Source of the DNA: Pseudomonadota bacterium
GTDB taxonomy: Bacteria > Desulfobacterota > Binatia > UBA9968
Length of the DNA stretch: 64,000 nucleotides
Reading direction: 5' to 3'
Assembly: GCA_021324155.1 (NCBI GenBank)
Contig: JAJPJQ010000030.1
Span: 1 to 64,000, forward strand
Shown: piece by piece, positions 1 to 8,667 of the stretch
Numbering within the stretch: the stretch's first letter is position 1
Layout of the letters: every line of letters starts with the position of its first letter
Notes under the pieces: model-generated
The model's database searches: none
What the model was told of the DNA's origin: nothing
What the model saw: only the letters and a program-made list of their open reading frames with translations
Program-made: the position numbers and the translations under genes

Positions 1-75
1 TCGGAAGCGGACAGAAAAAAAATCACCGAAGAGAATGCGAAGAAACTTTTTTCCAAGGCTTTCGCGAAGTCATAA
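1..75 (+). CDS. Amidohydrolase-2 family protein, C-terminal end (partial)
   Basis: An open frame enters from the left edge and stops with TAA at 73-75, leaving 24 residues. The tail reads like the last helix of amidohydrolase-2 (ACMSD-like) proteins, in which a charged stretch is followed by an N-A-K-K-L-F motif; here it is ITEENAKKLFSKAF. Twelve bases separate it from the next gene, itself an amidohydrolase, so the two were probably co-transcribed. The metal site lies outside the window, so the assignment rests only on the tail and the neighbour. Confidence 0.55.
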   Translation, partial: SEADRKKITEENAKKLFSKAFAKS

Positions 76-87
76 GCGAGCGACACG

Positions 88-1083
88 ATGGCAAACGCGA
101 TCGATGTCCATCATCATTACGTGCCGCCCGAGGTCATCGACGAAGCGCGGAAAAGCGGCAAAGCGCTCGGCGTCGACGTGGCCGAGCTTCCCAACAATCG
201 CGTCGGGCTCGCGTTCGGCGGCAGCAAGCCGCACATGCTGCAGCCCGCTTTGATGGACGTCGAAAAGCGCCTTGAGATCATGACGAAAGGCAAAGTCGCC
301 GTTGCCGCGCTCGAAGCGAACACCAACAGCCTCGGCTACCGGTTGACCGGAGAGCAGGGAGAGAGCTGGTGCCGCCTGTACAACGACGGCGTGCGCCAGC
401 TCGCGCAAAAATATCCGGACCGCTTCGTCGCGACCGCCGCCGTCCCGCTCCAAGAGCCCGGGCGAGCGGCGAAAGTCCTCCGCGACGCCGTCGACCAACA
501 AAAATTTTCTGCGGCTTTCATCGGCACCAATGTCAACGGCCGCTACTACAACAGCAAAGATTTCGATCCGTTCTGGGCCGCGGCGGAGGAGATGGACGTG
601 CTCATCGTGATGCATCCCGAGCACATCGCCGGCGCCGAGCGCATGACCGAATACGGTCTCAACGCCGTGTGCGGCAACCCGGCGGACTCGACACTGTCGC
701 TGGGATATCTTATCTACAGCGGCGTCTTCGACCGCTTCCCGCGCTTGAAACTCTGCGCGCTTCACGGCGGCGGATTTTTCCCATATCACATGGGACGCTT
801 CGATCAGGAGTATGCGACCGGCAAGGGAGCGCGTCCGGCGGATTGCAAATGGCCTCCAAGCGCGTACTTGAAAAATCTCTACTTCGACACGCTCGTCTAC
901 GACGTCGATACGCTAAATTATTTGAGAAGGAAAGTCGGCGGCGAGCGCTTGGTCGTCGGAACGGATTATCCCTACACGCTGGGCGACTGGATGGGCGTCG
1001 AGAAGGTCGAGGCGCTCGACTGCCCAGCGAAGGAGAAAGACGCGATCCTCGAAGGCACGGCGCGGCGGCTGCTCAAACTGTAA
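88..1083 (+). CDS. Amidohydrolase family 2 (ACMSD-like metal-dependent hydrolase or decarboxylase)
   Basis: 331 residues, the usual family length. The N-terminal metal motif is DVHHHYVP (His8 and His10). His176 in VMHPEHI, His226 in LCALHGGG and Asp293 in VGTDYPY complete the set expected for a TIM-barrel amidohydrolase of the ACMSD / gamma-resorcylate decarboxylase group. Members hydrolyse or decarboxylate small aromatic and 2-oxo acids in the cytoplasm; the substrate cannot be read from the sequence. It follows the partial amidohydrolase by 12 bases and converges with a second amidohydrolase only 2 bases past its stop. Confidence 0.88.
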   Translation: MANAIDVHHHYVPPEVIDEARKSGKALGVDVAELPNNRVGLAFGGSKPHMLQPALMDVEKRLEIMTKGKVAVAALEANTNSLGYRLTGEQGESWCRLYNDGVRQLAQKYPDRFVATAAVPLQEPGRAAKVLRDAVDQQKFSAAFIGTNVNGRYYNSKDFDPFWAAAEEMDVLIVMHPEHIAGAERMTEYGLNAVCGNPADSTLSLGYLIYSGVFDRFPRLKLCALHGGGFFPYHMGRFDQEYATGKGARPADCKWPPSAYLKNLYFDTLVYDVDTLNYLRRKVGGERLVVGTDYPYTLGDWMGVEKVEALDCPAKEKDAILEGTARRLLKL

Positions 1084-1085
1084 AA

Positions 1086-2027
1086 TCATCCTTCCGCGAA
1101 TGCGAACAATCGCTTCGCGTTGCGATAGTAGATTTTCTCTTTGTCTTCGCGCGAGATATCCAGCTCGTCCATAGCCTGCAAAGTCATCGGAAAGAACTGG
1201 TCGTCGCGCCCGCCGCGGCCATGCGGGTAATCCGAGCCGAATAGAATCTGCTCGGCCCCGACGGTGTCGCAGGCGAGCTTTATGAATGCCGCGCGGATCG
1301 GCCCCGCCGTATCGTAATAAATCCGTTTGAAGTAGTTTTCCGGCGCCAGCTTGCACTCGACCTTGCCCTCGCGCCAGTTGAGGCGGTCGGGATATACGAG
1401 GATCATGCCGCCGAGATGCGCGGCGATCAGCTTCAAGTCGGGATGCCGGTCGAAAACCCCGCTGTAGACGATGCGCGAGACTGCCAGCGTCGTATCCGTC
1501 GGCCAGAGAATTTTCTGGTGCAGCGAGAAGCGGTTCCAGTTGGCCTGGCAGGGCGCGTTCGCCGGGTGGAGGAATAGCGGTTTGCCGGCGCCGGCGAGCG
1601 CCTGCCAGAACGGCTCGTAGAAAGGCTCATCGAGATATTTTCCCGCCAGGTTGGTCGGCAGCATCACGCCGTGCATGCCCAATACGCCGTAGCAGCGCTC
1701 CATCTCGCGCAGCGCATCGTCCATGTCGAGCATCGGCAGGCGCGCGAACGCCTTGAAGCGCCGCGGGTGCTTCGCGTGCGCGTCGGCGAACTCGTCGTTG
1801 AGAATTTTGCAGAGCTCCAGCGCACGGGTGCGGTCGCCGCTCTGCTCGATTCTGCCGCCGGTATTCGACAGCACGCCGATATCGACGCCGTAGCGGTCGA
1901 TCACGTCGAGATACTCGCGATGATTGAACGCGTGGAAGCCGGCGCCGCGCGGGTCGTTCGCCGATTGCTCCGGCACCCGCTCGAGATATTTGCCGGGAAA
2001 GGCGTGAAAATGCGTGTCGATGATCAT
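1086..2027 (-). CDS. Amidohydrolase family 2 protein
   Basis: 313 residues from the ATG at 2027. This start is preferred over an upstream one because the protein then opens directly with the metal motif IIDTHFHAF (His6, His8), and because the ATG overlaps the stop of the upstream SBP gene as ATGA, a sign of translational coupling. Other ligands are His154 (LFLHPANA), His204 (IAAHLGG) and Asp266 (FGSDYPHG). The SBP coupled to it probably serves the same substrate (inference). It is paralogous to the gene at 88-1083 but clearly diverged from it. Confidence 0.88.
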   Translation of the reverse strand: MIIDTHFHAFPGKYLERVPEQSANDPRGAGFHAFNHREYLDVIDRYGVDIGVLSNTGGRIEQSGDRTRALELCKILNDEFADAHAKHPRRFKAFARLPMLDMDDALREMERCYGVLGMHGVMLPTNLAGKYLDEPFYEPFWQALAGAGKPLFLHPANAPCQANWNRFSLHQKILWPTDTTLAVSRIVYSGVFDRHPDLKLIAAHLGGMILVYPDRLNWREGKVECKLAPENYFKRIYYDTAGPIRAAFIKLACDTVGAEQILFGSDYPHGRGGRDDQFFPMTLQAMDELDISREDKEKIYYRNAKRLFAFAEG

Positions 2028-3019
2028 CGGTATTTCTTTTCCAACTCGGCGAAAAATCCTTCCGTTTCCAGTTCCTGCAGAAAGCTCAAATCGACGCACT
2101 GCTCCGGCCGCGCGTTCTTAGCCTGCGGCAGCTGCGCCGCCGCCATTTCGAGCATGTACTGAATGCCGCGCATGGTCGGATAGGGTTTTTTCGGCGTCCG
2201 CTTGAGGTAATGGCGGTACGAATATTCGAGCACGTCGGGATCGCTTGTCCGCATGTATTTGGCGAGGCTCTTTTCGGTCGCCGCCTTGTTGACGAAAATG
2301 AAATGGATCGCCTCGATATAACTTTTGAGCGCCGCTTTGACGACGTCGCGACGCGCGCGGATGAACGGACGCGAAGTCGCGAGGCCGCTGCCCTGGACCT
2401 CGACGCCGAGGTCGGCCATCTGGATGATTTCGACCAATCCTGCCTTCGTCGCCAGCGGCGCCTCGGAGGGATTGAAGAACGTCGCGTCGACTTTGCCCGT
2501 CTGCATCGCCGCGAGCCGATCCGGCGCGGCGCCGGTGGCGATCAGCGCGACGTCCTTCGCCGGATCGAGATTGAATTTCTTGAACAGGATGATCGCCGCA
2601 TTGTGCGTCGCTGTCCCGAAGCCGCTGATGCCGAAGCGCTTGCCTTTGAGCTGCTCGACGCTTTTCGCCGTCCCCGGACGGGCGAATACGATCTGGTCGT
2701 AGGAGTTCTCGACGGACGCGACGAGCACGTTCTCGTAGCCCTGCAGATTGGCGAGGATGACGTTGCCGACGGTGACGAGCGGCGGGTCGCCCGAGGCGAG
2801 CGCCTGGACAGCGACCTGACCACCGCGGAGAAAAATCAGCTCAACGTCGAGGCCGTATTTTTGGAAGAAGCCCTCGTCTTTGGCGACCCAGAGCTGCGCC
2901 TGGCGGGAGCTGATCGACGGATAGCCGATGCGGATTTTTGTGAGCGGCTGCGATTCAGCCGTCTGCCAAGGAATTAAAATTGCGAGCGCACTCGCCAGCG
3001 TTGTCCAGAACAGCTTCAT
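2024..3019 (-). CDS. NMT1/THI5-like ABC-type substrate-binding protein, exported
   Basis: 331 residues with a Sec signal peptide (MKLF, hydrophobic core to about residue 17, likely cleavage near AESQ). The mature part starts KIRIGYPS and shows the NMT1 layout: WVAKDEGFFQKYGLDVE, then an SVEQLKGKRFGISGFG hinge and LDPAKDV. The C-terminus carries SFLQELETEGFFAEL, a variant of a motif shared by several SBPs here. No ABC ATPase or permease is nearby. Its stop overlaps the start of the amidohydrolase downstream, so the pair forms a two-gene unit. Confidence 0.88.
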   Translation of the reverse strand: MKLFWTTLASALAILIPWQTAESQPLTKIRIGYPSISSRQAQLWVAKDEGFFQKYGLDVELIFLRGGQVAVQALASGDPPLVTVGNVILANLQGYENVLVASVENSYDQIVFARPGTAKSVEQLKGKRFGISGFGTATHNAAIILFKKFNLDPAKDVALIATGAAPDRLAAMQTGKVDATFFNPSEAPLATKAGLVEIIQMADLGVEVQGSGLATSRPFIRARRDVVKAALKSYIEAIHFIFVNKAATEKSLAKYMRTSDPDVLEYSYRHYLKRTPKKPYPTMRGIQYMLEMAAAQLPQAKNARPEQCVDLSFLQELETEGFFAELEKKYR

Positions 3020-3031
3020 GGGGCAGAGTTG

Positions 3032-3060
3032 CTCTTATGCCATGCCATTTTTTCCGTCAA
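3032..3060 (-). promoter_or_regulatory. Putative sigma-70 promoter of the SBP at 2024-3019
   Basis: On the minus strand TTGACG (3060-3055), 17 bases, then TAAGAG (3037-3032). The -35 hexamer matches the one in front of many other genes here. The predicted transcript would start about 6 bases before the ATG. The -10 is weak. Confidence 0.45.
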
Positions 3061-3159
3061 GCAGCCTCACGATGGCTTGGCCGCCCACGAGCGAACGATG
3101 CTTGGATTCCGTGGCCGGTAAATTTATAGTTAGCTGCCTAAAACGAATTGTGAGGCCAG

Positions 3160-3855
3160 ATGAAGCGCTCATCAATTGCGGTTCTTTTAGCGGCGTTCGT
3201 TCTCTTGAGCGCTTGTGCAGCGGGAGATGAAGTAAGAGCGACTGGCAATAACGGTGCATTTGTCGACGTTAAGGAATTTATTCCTTCAGTTCGACTGGAT
3301 GTCAGATACTACACGAACGAGAATTTTGTTGGCTCAAGAATTGACGGCTACGACGCTCCTAAATGCTTATTGACCAGAGAGGCGGCGGCTGCGCTCAAGA
3401 ATGTGCAAGAGGAACTTGCGCGCAATCGACGGTCACTGAAGATTTTCGATTGTTATCGGCCTCAGCAAGCGGTCGATCGTTTCATCCGATGGGCGAAAGA
3501 TCTCAACGATCAGAAAACGAAATCAAAATATTACCCATCGGTTGATAAGGAGGATTTATTCAAGAACGGTTATCTTGCGGAGAAATCCGGCCACAGCCGG
3601 GGCAGCACGCTCGATTTGACAATTGTAGATGTCGAGAGCCAACAGGAATTGGACATGGGAACGGAGTTCGATTTTTTTGACCCGCTATCCCATACAGTCA
3701 ACAATCGCATAACGAAATCTCAGCAGGATAATAGAATTGCTTTGAAATCCGCGATGGAGCGGAACGGCTTCAAAAACTTAGAGGAAGAATGGTGGCATTT
3801 TACGCTTAATAACGAGCCGTATCCCGACAAGTATTTTGATTTCAAAGTACGCTAA
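3160..3855 (+). CDS. VanX/DdpX-type D-alanyl-D-alanine dipeptidase, lipoprotein (M15 family)
   Basis: 231 residues with a lipoprotein signal (LLSAC, lipidated Cys19). Family motifs are in order: DCYRP with Arg100, SGHSRGSTLDL with zinc ligands His145 and Asp152, and EEWWHF with catalytic Glu210 and zinc ligand His213. These match the VanX / M15D peptidases, which cleave D-Ala-D-Ala. In the periplasm it would more likely recycle peptidoglycan dipeptide than confer glycopeptide resistance, and no vanHA or vanRS partner is present. GAGG lies 5 bases before the ATG. The gene is visibly richer in A+T than its neighbours, suggesting recent acquisition. Confidence 0.85.
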   Translation: MKRSSIAVLLAAFVLLSACAAGDEVRATGNNGAFVDVKEFIPSVRLDVRYYTNENFVGSRIDGYDAPKCLLTREAAAALKNVQEELARNRRSLKIFDCYRPQQAVDRFIRWAKDLNDQKTKSKYYPSVDKEDLFKNGYLAEKSGHSRGSTLDLTIVDVESQQELDMGTEFDFFDPLSHTVNNRITKSQQDNRIALKSAMERNGFKNLEEEWWHFTLNNEPYPDKYFDFKVR

Positions 3856-3905
3856 GCGCTAACCATCGCCGTCAAGAACGGCGTTCTGCTCATTGCAGTC
3901 GCGAT

Positions 3906-4904
3906 GTGACTGTGTTACTTGCGGCTCTTGTGAAGCCGGCCAGCGATAAATTTCTCACCGCCTCGGGCATCCTCGCCGTACTTCTCGTAGCCGCGCCGCT
4001 CTTCGCGCAAAGTAAGAAAGTCCGCTTTTCCGTCAGCGCGATCTCGATCGCCGAGGTGCCGTTCAAAATCGCGAGCGTCAAGGGCTTCTACCGCGACGAG
4101 GGACTCAATGTCGAAACGATCTTGATCCGCGGCGCCGTCGGTCTGCAAGCGTTGGTCGGCGGCTCGGTTGACTATACATCGGCGTCCGGTGCGACCATCG
4201 CGGCGGCGGTACGCGGCATTCCGGTGAAGCTCGTCTTCATCGGCTCCGCCAAGCCGCAGTTCGATCTCATGGCGCAGAAAGACATCCGCTCCGTCGCGGA
4301 GCTGCGCGGCAAGCTCGTGGGCATCTCGTCGCGCGGCGGCGCCATCGATCTTTTGACGCAGGCGATACTGCAGAAAAACGGCCTCACGCCGAACAAGGAC
4401 GTCACCAGCATCGTGGTCGGCGGCCAGGAGGAGACCGCGCTCGCGCTCCGCACCGGCCGCATCGCCGCCGGGCTGTTCACGCCGCCGCGGCCGCCGATCC
4501 TCGAGCGCGAAGGATTCAATCGCATCGCGTACTCCGGCGATTACATGGCGACCTATCCGACCGGCGGCATCGGTGTGACAGACGAAAAAATCAAAGCCGA
4601 TCCCGCCGAGGTGCTCGCGTTCGTCAAAGCTAGTTTGCGCGGGCTTCTGTTCGCAAAGCAGAACCGCGTCGAGGCGGCGAAGATCATCGGCGACTATCTC
4701 GGTGTAAAAGACGCCGCGTTAAGTCAACAAATTTTAGACGGCTATGTCGGCCGCATCTCGGCGGCCGGCTCGGCGGACGAGGCGTGGATGAAGGGCGCGA
4801 TCGAGTTCACGCAAAAAAGCCTCGGCGGCGTCGACAAAGAGGTCGCTCCGGCGCGCGTCTTCGACTTCAGCTTCGCGCAAAAAGCCGCGGCCGGCTTGAA
4901 ATGA
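3906..4904 (+). CDS. NMT1/THI5-like substrate-binding protein, exported
   Basis: 332 residues from GTG 3906; GTG 3930 would give a more typical signal peptide (KPASDKFLTASG, then a hydrophobic core ending LFAQS) and may be the true start. The mature domain has the NMT1 pattern: VPFKIASVKGFYRDEGLNVE, SVAELRGKLVGISSRGG and TALALRTGRIAAGLF. It binds an unknown small organic ligand in the periplasm. Its stop overlaps the ATG of the FAD monooxygenase as ATGA, so uptake and ring hydroxylation may be linked (inference). Confidence 0.85.
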   Translation: MTVLLAALVKPASDKFLTASGILAVLLVAAPLFAQSKKVRFSVSAISIAEVPFKIASVKGFYRDEGLNVETILIRGAVGLQALVGGSVDYTSASGATIAAAVRGIPVKLVFIGSAKPQFDLMAQKDIRSVAELRGKLVGISSRGGAIDLLTQAILQKNGLTPNKDVTSIVVGGQEETALALRTGRIAAGLFTPPRPPILEREGFNRIAYSGDYMATYPTGGIGVTDEKIKADPAEVLAFVKASLRGLLFAKQNRVEAAKIIGDYLGVKDAALSQQILDGYVGRISAAGSADEAWMKGAIEFTQKSLGGVDKEVAPARVFDFSFAQKAAAGLK

Positions 4905-6523
4905 CGATAAGCCGCAAGCGCTATCCCGTCGTGATCGCCGGCGGCGGGCCGACGGGCCTCGCGCTCGCGGCCGAGCTCGGCTGGCGCGGCATCGAATGTC
5001 TCGTCGTCGAGCAGGGCGACGGCAGCGTCGATTTCCCGACCACCAATCTCGTCAACACGCGCACCTGCGAGCATCTCCGCCGCTGGGGCATCGCCGATGA
5101 GGTGCGCTACCGCTCCCGGTTTCCGAGCGACTACCCGCGCAACTACGTCTTCGTCACGCGCATGAGCGGCCATGAGATTGCGCGCTTCGATCATCCGGCC
5201 GCGGCCGATCCGGGCGCGCGCTCGCCTTACAGTCCCGAGGGAAGAATCTGGGTCTCGAAGCCGTTCTTCGATCCCATCCTGCAAAAGCACGTGAGAAATC
5301 TTCCCGGCGTCGACGTGCGCTATCGCACGGCGTTCGAGTCATTCCGCCAGAGCGAGCGGAGCGTCTCGGTCACCGTCGTCGATGCGGAGACCGGCGCATC
5401 CAGCGAAATCGATGCCGATTATCTCGTCGGCTGCGACGGCGGGCGCAGCAACGTGCGGCGTCAGCTCGGCATCGAACTGCAGGGCGCATTCTCGCAGGGC
5501 ATGAACGTCGCCGTATTGTTCCGCTCGCCGCTGTTGTCGATCGCCCGCTTCGGCCCCGCCGTGCAATATCAAATCATCAACGCCGACATCCAGGGCGCGA
5601 TCGCCGCGGTCGACGGGCGCGAGCTCTGGCGTCTCAACATCCGCGGCGTCAAGCCCGATCAAGTCGATTCGCTCGACGCGGCGGGCAAACTGCGGCACGC
5701 GCTTGGCGCAAATGTCCCGTTCGAAATTGTTTCCGTGCGCCCGTGGACGGGCCACTGCGTCGTCGCCGAGCGCTATCGCGACGGCCGCGTCTTTCTCGCC
5801 GGCGATGCGGCGCATCTCTTGTGGCCCGCCGGCGGCTTCGGCATGAACACCGGCGTGGGCGACGCGGTCGATTTGGGATGGAAGCTTACGGCCGTGCTTC
5901 AGAGCTGGGGCAGGCCGAAGCTGCTCGACAGCTACGAGCCGGAGCGGCGGCCGATCGGCATGCGCAACGTGCAGGAGGCGAGCGAGATGCGCTCCGGCTA
6001 CGATCAGGCGCTGCAAGTCTCGCCGTTGTTAGATACGGACACGGAAGAGGGGAGAGTTCTGCGCGAAAAGGCGCGCGCGGCGATTCTCAGGACGCGCGCG
6101 AAGGAGTTTCAGAACGATTCGCCGGGCATCGAGCTCGGCTACAGCTACGATGACTCGCCGATCTGCGTCGGCGACGGAACGCCCGCGCCGCCGTTCGAAC
6201 AGGGCGTTTATAATCCGACGACGCGGCCCGGCGCGCGCGCGCCGCACGTCGCGCTCGCCGGCGGCCAGTCGACGCTCGACCTCTTCGGGCGTGGATTCGT
6301 GCTGCTGGCGCGCGCTGACAATAAAGCCGAAGCGGGGCCGTTGGCTGCGGCGGCGAGGCAGGCCCGGGTGCCGCTCGAAGTCGTCGAGCTGAACGAGCCC
6401 GAGGCGAGAAGAATCTACGAGCGGCGCTTGGTGCTCGCGCGCCCGGATGGCCACGTCGCGTGGCGCGGCGACGAAGCGCCGGCGGATCCGGCTGCGATCA
6501 TCGAGCGCGTTCGCGGCGCGTGA
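4901..6523 (+). CDS. FAD-dependent aromatic-ring monooxygenase (PheA/TfdB/MhpA group)
   Basis: 540 residues from ATG 4901, chosen because it overlaps the preceding stop and begins at the Rossmann fold. The FAD motifs are GGGPTG (14-19), CDGGRSN (Asp179-Gly180) and FLAGDAAHLLWPAGGFGMN (Gly301-Asp302). The C-terminal ~100 residues resemble the thioredoxin-like domain of phenol hydroxylases and MhpA, including FVLLARAD and VLARPDGHVAWRG. Such enzymes use NAD(P)H and O2 to hydroxylate phenolic substrates. It sits in a run of SBP-monooxygenase-SBP-hydrolase genes with short gaps. The substrate is unknown. Confidence 0.88.
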   Translation: MTISRKRYPVVIAGGGPTGLALAAELGWRGIECLVVEQGDGSVDFPTTNLVNTRTCEHLRRWGIADEVRYRSRFPSDYPRNYVFVTRMSGHEIARFDHPAAADPGARSPYSPEGRIWVSKPFFDPILQKHVRNLPGVDVRYRTAFESFRQSERSVSVTVVDAETGASSEIDADYLVGCDGGRSNVRRQLGIELQGAFSQGMNVAVLFRSPLLSIARFGPAVQYQIINADIQGAIAAVDGRELWRLNIRGVKPDQVDSLDAAGKLRHALGANVPFEIVSVRPWTGHCVVAERYRDGRVFLAGDAAHLLWPAGGFGMNTGVGDAVDLGWKLTAVLQSWGRPKLLDSYEPERRPIGMRNVQEASEMRSGYDQALQVSPLLDTDTEEGRVLREKARAAILRTRAKEFQNDSPGIELGYSYDDSPICVGDGTPAPPFEQGVYNPTTRPGARAPHVALAGGQSTLDLFGRGFVLLARADNKAEAGPLAAAARQARVPLEVVELNEPEARRIYERRLVLARPDGHVAWRGDEAPADPAAIIERVRGA

Positions 6524-6530
6524 GGGTGCA

Positions 6531-7532
6531 ATGAAGCACAGAATAATATTGTTTGTGATGCTGCTATTTCTAATTGCGGGTGTCCGGCGAAATGCCGCAA
6601 CGGCTGCCGATCGCCTCGTCGGCGTCAACTCGGCGCAGGTGCTCTCGCAGTCGATGCCGTGGATCGCGCAGGAGGCGGGTCTCTTCAAGAAATACGATCT
6701 CGACTTCCATCTTGTTTTTATTACCTCTTCGCCGGTCGCAACCGCGGCCGCGCTCGGCGGCGATGCCGAGGTGCAGGTCACCGGCGCGATCGGCAATGTG
6801 CGCGCGTACGTGCAGGGCTCGAAGGACCTCGTCTTCATCGGCGGGGTTAAAAACTTTTTGACACACAATATTCTCGCGAAGCCGGAGATTCGCAGACCGG
6901 AGGATCTCAAGGGCAAAACGATGGGCGTCGGCCGCTTTGGCAGCAACACGCACTACTTTGCAATCCAAGCGCTCAGGCGTATCGGCCTCGACGCCTCACG
7001 CGATGTGCAGATGATTCAGACCGGCGGCAGCCCGGAGACGGTGGCGGCGCTCGTTGCCGGTAAGGTCGAGTCGGCGGCGATCGTCGCGCCCGGCGACGCG
7101 GCGGCGATCGCGCAAGGCTTTCACGTCGTCGTCAAGGGCGCGGAACTCCGGATTCCCTACGGCGCGACGACGCTGGTGACGCTGCGTACGCTTGTCGCCA
7201 AGCGCGGTCCGGTAATCGGCCGTTTCATGCGCACGATGGCAGAGGCCGCGAAGATCCTCCACACCGACAAGAGCTTCGTTTATAAAGTGCTCGGGAAATA
7301 CATGCGCATCACCGATACGCGCGTGCTCGATGCCTCGTATAACTCGGAGATCCCGGCGCTGGAGCGGCGCCTGGATATCCAGGACGCGGCGCTCCAGGCC
7401 TCGCTCGACGAGATCGCGCCGCTGGATGCGCGCGCGAAGGCGATCAAGACGGGCGATATGATCGACCGCCGTTATCTCGTTGAAATGGAAAAGAGCGGCT
7501 TTTTCGATAAGCTCTGGGGAGAAAAAAAGTAG
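6531..7532 (+). CDS. NMT1/THI5-like substrate-binding protein, exported
   Basis: 333 residues from ATG 6531, 7 bases after the monooxygenase stop. The signal peptide has core IILFVMLLFLIAG and likely cleavage at ATAA. The domain shows SMPWIAQEAGLFKKYDLDFH, RPEDLKGKTMGVGRFGS and LDASRDVQ. The C-terminus reads RRYLVEMEKSGFFDKLW, the same end signature seen in other SBPs of the window. It is co-directional with the monooxygenase and the downstream hydrolase, so probably the same operon. No permease is nearby. Confidence 0.87.
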   Translation: MKHRIILFVMLLFLIAGVRRNAATAADRLVGVNSAQVLSQSMPWIAQEAGLFKKYDLDFHLVFITSSPVATAAALGGDAEVQVTGAIGNVRAYVQGSKDLVFIGGVKNFLTHNILAKPEIRRPEDLKGKTMGVGRFGSNTHYFAIQALRRIGLDASRDVQMIQTGGSPETVAALVAGKVESAAIVAPGDAAAIAQGFHVVVKGAELRIPYGATTLVTLRTLVAKRGPVIGRFMRTMAEAAKILHTDKSFVYKVLGKYMRITDTRVLDASYNSEIPALERRLDIQDAALQASLDEIAPLDARAKAIKTGDMIDRRYLVEMEKSGFFDKLWGEKK

Positions 7533-7541
7533 GAGGGCCAC

Positions 7542-8633
7542 ATGTTCGCGCCGCGGACGATCGCAGAGATCAAAGAGGACATCCGGAGCCGCGTCGGCAA
7601 GCGTGCGCCGTTCATCCATGCCGACAAAAAGGAGGCGGAAGACGCGCTCGCGAAGCTCGACTCCATCGAGCCCGAGCCGTGGGCCGCGGCGTGGAGCGCC
7701 ATCGGGGACAAATGGGAAGCGAAAGCGCGCGACGAAGAGCGCAAAGGCAACGCGCAGGCGGCGAAAGACGCCTTCATCAAAGCCTACGGCTACTACGGCA
7801 TCGCGCGCCATCCGTTTCCCAACTCGCCGGGCAAGCAGCGCGCGTACGATAAGACGCGCGAGATGTATCTCGCCGCGTCTAAATATTTCGAGATCCCGCT
7901 CGAAGTCGTCTCGATGCCGATGGGCGGCAAAACCGTCGTCGGCAATCTGCGGCTGCCGAAAAAGCTGCCGGCGCCGATGATCATGCATTGGGGCGGCATC
8001 GACAACTGGAAAGAAGAACGGCTGACGTTCGCGGAGTCGTTCGTCAGAGAAGGCTGGGGCTGCCTCGTGATCGACAGCCCGGGTACGGGCGAGTGTCCGA
8101 TGCTCGCCGGACCGGACGCGCATCGCGTCCACTCCGCGGCGCTCGATTATGTTCTGAAGCGCCCAGAGGTCGACACCAAGAAGATCGCCGTCGTCGGCGC
8201 GAGCTTCGGCGGCTACTGGGCGACGAAGATGGCGCACATCGAAGCGGAGCGGCTGCGCGCGGTGGTCAACTGGGGCGGCGGCGTGCACTATTTCTTTCAG
8301 CCGGAATGGCAGGAGAAGTCGCGCAACGCGCCGTCTTATCTCTTCGATCTGATCGAGGCGCGCGCTAATCTGTTCGGCAAAAGGACGTTCGACGAATTAT
8401 GCGCGGTGATGCCGTCGCTCTCGCTCGTGACGCAGGGGCTATTGGATAAGCCCTGCGCGCCGATGCTGCTCGTCAACGGCAAGGAAGACAAGCAGGTGCC
8501 GATCGAGGATTTTTATTTGCTCCTCGAGCACGGCGATCCCAAGGCGATGCGCCTTTTTTCCGGCGGCCATATGGGCGCGATCGACAATATTTTTCAAACA
8601 GTCATTCAGTGGCTGCACGCCAAGCTGGACTAA
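7542..8633 (+). CDS. Alpha/beta hydrolase, FrsA/DUF1100-like
   Basis: 363 residues with AGGAGG 6 bases before the ATG. An alpha-helical N-terminal region of about 120 residues precedes the alpha/beta-hydrolase core. The nucleophile elbow is GASFGG (Ser221), with Asp316 (NGKEDKQVP) and His343 (SGGHMGA) as likely triad partners. The arrangement resembles FrsA-like esterases and 2,6-dihydroxypseudooxynicotine hydrolase, which cleaves a C-C bond. It follows an SBP by 9 bases, and two paralogues occur at 23097 and 31073. The substrate is unknown. Confidence 0.85.
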   Translation: MFAPRTIAEIKEDIRSRVGKRAPFIHADKKEAEDALAKLDSIEPEPWAAAWSAIGDKWEAKARDEERKGNAQAAKDAFIKAYGYYGIARHPFPNSPGKQRAYDKTREMYLAASKYFEIPLEVVSMPMGGKTVVGNLRLPKKLPAPMIMHWGGIDNWKEERLTFAESFVREGWGCLVIDSPGTGECPMLAGPDAHRVHSAALDYVLKRPEVDTKKIAVVGASFGGYWATKMAHIEAERLRAVVNWGGGVHYFFQPEWQEKSRNAPSYLFDLIEARANLFGKRTFDELCAVMPSLSLVTQGLLDKPCAPMLLVNGKEDKQVPIEDFYLLLEHGDPKAMRLFSGGHMGAIDNIFQTVIQWLHAKLD

Positions 8634-8667
8634 ACGGCGCGACTTGAAGTACAATCGGCTCTCCTCG

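Noticed and set aside
3160-3855. Vancomycin-resistance operon
   Set aside because: Only the VanX-type dipeptidase is present. No vanH, vanA-type ligase, or two-component system is adjacent.
6996-8288. 430-residue open frame on the minus strand
   Set aside because: It is antisense to the SBP at 6531 and the hydrolase at 7542, both with strong family motifs. Its translation is Arg/Asp/Val-rich, typical of the reverse frame of GC-rich genes.
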